DNA of 64,000 bases from Cyclobacteriaceae bacterium (lineage in GTDB: Bacteria > Bacteroidota > Bacteroidia > Cytophagales > Cyclobacteriaceae), in the NCBI GenBank assembly GCA_019638275.1, contig JAHBUC010000001.1, forward strand, positions 836,740-900,739. The letters run 5' to 3'. Positions 62,352-64,000 of this stretch are shown one piece after another. Position 1 is the stretch's first letter. Each line of letters starts with the position of its first letter. Position numbers and translations under genes: made by a program. The notes below the pieces were generated by a model. The model saw only the letters and a program-made list of their open reading frames with translations, had not been told where the DNA came from and did no database searches.

Positions 62352-62759
62352 ATGGCTGAGAAGAAGTTTCGCACCGTTATGTTGATTGATGATAATGAGA
62401 TAGATAACCTCATCAATCAAAAGATGATTGAGTCTGCCGCTGTTACAGAAAACATCTATACGCACACGGGCGCGAAGAGTGCAATTGAATTTTTGCGAAA
62501 CATGGAACGCCTGGATGTTGCCGATAAAGTGTTGCCCGATGTAATTTTCCTCGACATCGACATGCCCCTGATGGATGGCTTTCAGTTTTTGGAAGAGTTT
62601 GAGAAGCTCAGCAATGTGGCCAAAAAGAAGTGCAAGATTGTTATGCTCACTTCCAGTATCAATCCGCAGGACTTCAGCCGTTCGAAAAAGTATGAGAACG
62701 TGAAGCTTTACCTGAACAAGCCACTCTCACACGAAAATATTTTGAAGCTTGAAGTCTGA
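62352..62759 (+). CDS. Single-domain response regulator (CheY-like)
   Basis: 135 residues: a lone receiver domain with acidic pocket LIDDNEIDN, phospho-acceptor Asp68 in IFLDIDMPLMDG, Thr/Ser in VMLTSS and Lys in LNKPLS. It has no output domain, so it must act by contact with another protein. This DNEIDN-type subfamily is common in Bacteroidota, usually with hybrid kinases, but no kinase lies nearby. It is convergent with the following gene, with 3 bases between stop codons. Confidence 0.9.
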   Translation: MAEKKFRTVMLIDDNEIDNLINQKMIESAAVTENIYTHTGAKSAIEFLRNMERLDVADKVLPDVIFLDIDMPLMDGFQFLEEFEKLSNVAKKKCKIVMLTSSINPQDFSRSKKYENVKLYLNKPLSHENILKLEV

Positions 62760-62762
62760 GAC

Positions 62763-63986
62763 TTAGTATTCAGTTAGGTTCTTAACCAGTTTTTCATCCA
62801 GCCTTACCAACAGGGTAGGGGCAAAGTATGCAGCTTTCGCAACTTGCAGTTTGGGTATTACCGCATTGATCTTTTTGGCTTTCTCACGCTTAGCTTCGCT
62901 CACCGCTATTTTCAAAATCTTAATGAATAGCTGAATGTTTTCGCAGGCATCTTTTCCGAGTAACCGTATTTGCCGCTGAATGCTATTTGCAAGTTGATTG
63001 AATAACTCGTAATCACGAAGCAGTACATATTGAAGTGCCAGCAGGGATTTAATTTCCAACTGTGTGATCGGGTATTTTTTAAGACTTACTTCGTTCAATA
63101 AATTATTGATCAGCTTGGCTGCTTCATCAAATTTATCCGCATAGTATGCAGACATCGCTTTGTATGTTACGAAAATGACATGTCGGGGTATGTCCAGTAC
63201 ATCGGGTTCATAATCCACAAACAGGTTGTCGTTTTCAGCATAGAGTTCACCCTCCGTGTTCAGGCGCATGTGGCGCTCAAGTTTCGAAATCAGAAATTGG
63301 GCAGGGAACGTATAGGTTGCGTAGTTCGTAAGCAGGTTGCCGGCCGCATCGTTAACTTCTTCAAAATATTTCTCGGCCTGGCGATAAACTTTGTAGTGGT
63401 TGTAGTACTCCAGCTTCAAAAATTCAAATACCAGGTTCAGGTGGTAGTAAATCGAATCCAGGCTATAACTTTCAAAAATCTTTTGAACCTTGGCAAAGGT
63501 ATCTTCAATGGATTCGGTATCCTGTTGAAGGTTTTCATCCGGCTCAACAAACAACCGGTGGAACACATGCATGGCGCTGCGGTACACATACAAGCGGTGC
63601 GATTCATACAGGTTCGATACATTTGACATTTCCTTCAGTAATAGCGAGAGTCCGAGCTTCTCCACCTCATCACCGGTGAATAAATAACTTCCGAATTTTT
63701 TGAAGTAGTCTGCCAAAAGATCTTCCGCTTTATCCAGGGCCAGCATATAGGCAACATGGCGGTTGTATAGCTGGGAGTATTGAAAGTAGTCTGGAGAGTT
63801 TACCTGTAGTTTTTTGAGCGATTTATAAATGATGGTAAGCTCATTGGCCAGGTCGTAATCGATCAGTTCTTTTTCAAGCTTCTTCAGGGTGGCAATGGCA
63901 ATGGTGCGCTTCTTGGTAAACACAATTTCGTTGATGTTGGCCACCTTGCGCAGCACGTCCGTACGCGGACTTTCCAATTGCTGCAT
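62763..63986 (-). CDS. Helical protein of unknown function, possibly extending beyond the window
   Basis: 407 residues from the ATG at 63986, all predicted helical, with repeated pairs of helices rich in Leu, Tyr and Phe (ESIEDTFAKVQKIFESYS, KFDEAAKLINNLLNEVS). The pattern suggests a TPR-like solenoid, but I do not recognise the family. There is no signal peptide. No in-frame stop separates this ATG from the window edge (EEYL precedes it), so the true start may lie outside. Convergent with the response-regulator gene. Confidence 0.7.
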   Translation of the reverse strand: MQQLESPRTDVLRKVANINEIVFTKKRTIAIATLKKLEKELIDYDLANELTIIYKSLKKLQVNSPDYFQYSQLYNRHVAYMLALDKAEDLLADYFKKFGSYLFTGDEVEKLGLSLLLKEMSNVSNLYESHRLYVYRSAMHVFHRLFVEPDENLQQDTESIEDTFAKVQKIFESYSLDSIYYHLNLVFEFLKLEYYNHYKVYRQAEKYFEEVNDAAGNLLTNYATYTFPAQFLISKLERHMRLNTEGELYAENDNLFVDYEPDVLDIPRHVIFVTYKAMSAYYADKFDEAAKLINNLLNEVSLKKYPITQLEIKSLLALQYVLLRDYELFNQLANSIQRQIRLLGKDACENIQLFIKILKIAVSEAKREKAKKINAVIPKLQVAKAAYFAPTLLVRLDEKLVKNLTEY

Positions 63987-64000
63987 CAGGTACTCCTCAA

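Noticed and set aside
63180..63626. Plus-strand 148-residue frame opposite the last gene
   Set aside because: Antisense shadow; the hydrophobic Val-rich translation mirrors the helical protein on the other strand.

Overview
The window looks like chromosomal DNA of a Bacteroidota bacterium, most likely order Cytophagales. Supporting this are SusC/SusD-type and other TonB-dependent outer-membrane proteins, many LAAC/TSC-type lipoproteins, LytS/LytTR signalling, promoters of the TTG-N19/20-TAnnTTTG type, and dispersed phased inverted repeats typical of that phylum. Genes are dense and on both strands. There are no rRNA genes, no CRISPR array, no intact insertion sequence and no prophage.

Layout: 0-13 kb holds housekeeping and envelope genes: a YjbR-like protein, an AAA+ ATPase, an HMA-AraC regulator, asparagine synthetase, two DUF1080 lipoproteins, an FAD-linked oxidase and an NlpC/P60 lipoprotein. 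12.7-20.5 kb has a TAT-exported glycosylasparaginase, CutC, a large outer-membrane barrel protein, a LytS/LytTR two-component pair and tRNA-Ala. 20.6-25 kb is a cluster of two polytopic NnrS-like membrane proteins, a TonB-dependent receptor and a small protein. 25.1-27.9 kb pairs a membrane-anchored OsmC protein with a GAF-PAS-sigma54 activator, with strong palindromes between them. 28.2-39.8 kb has tRNA-Pro(AGG), metabolic genes (PruA, YjjG), a CreD / winged-helix pair sharing a palindromic operator, a PiT phosphate permease with a CNNM protein, and tRNA-Asn.

39.9-58.4 kb is a polysaccharide-utilisation locus: a 7TMR-DISM sensor fused to an IS1595-type transposase zinc ribbon, then SusC, SusD, a tandem-LamG lipoprotein, two PF10091/GH144-like glucanases flanking a GH43-like protein, a GH3 beta-glucosidase, an SGNH hydrolase and a convergent sodium/sugar symporter. 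The enzyme set suggests beta-glucan, possibly beta-1,2-glucan: outer-surface cleavage, SusCD import, periplasmic hydrolysis to glucose, and sodium-driven uptake. 58.6-64 kb has Hsp20, a DegP-like protease, an ALDH7-like dehydrogenase, a response regulator and an unrecognised coiled protein.

The most unusual content is at small scale. Short GC-rich perfect palindromes sit inside degenerate tRNA copies and inside a nested inverted-repeat element. A decayed GIY-YIG nuclease lies between tRNA-Asn and a 3' tRNA-Asn relic. Repeat elements have also entered coding sequences (asparagine synthetase and the GH43-like gene).
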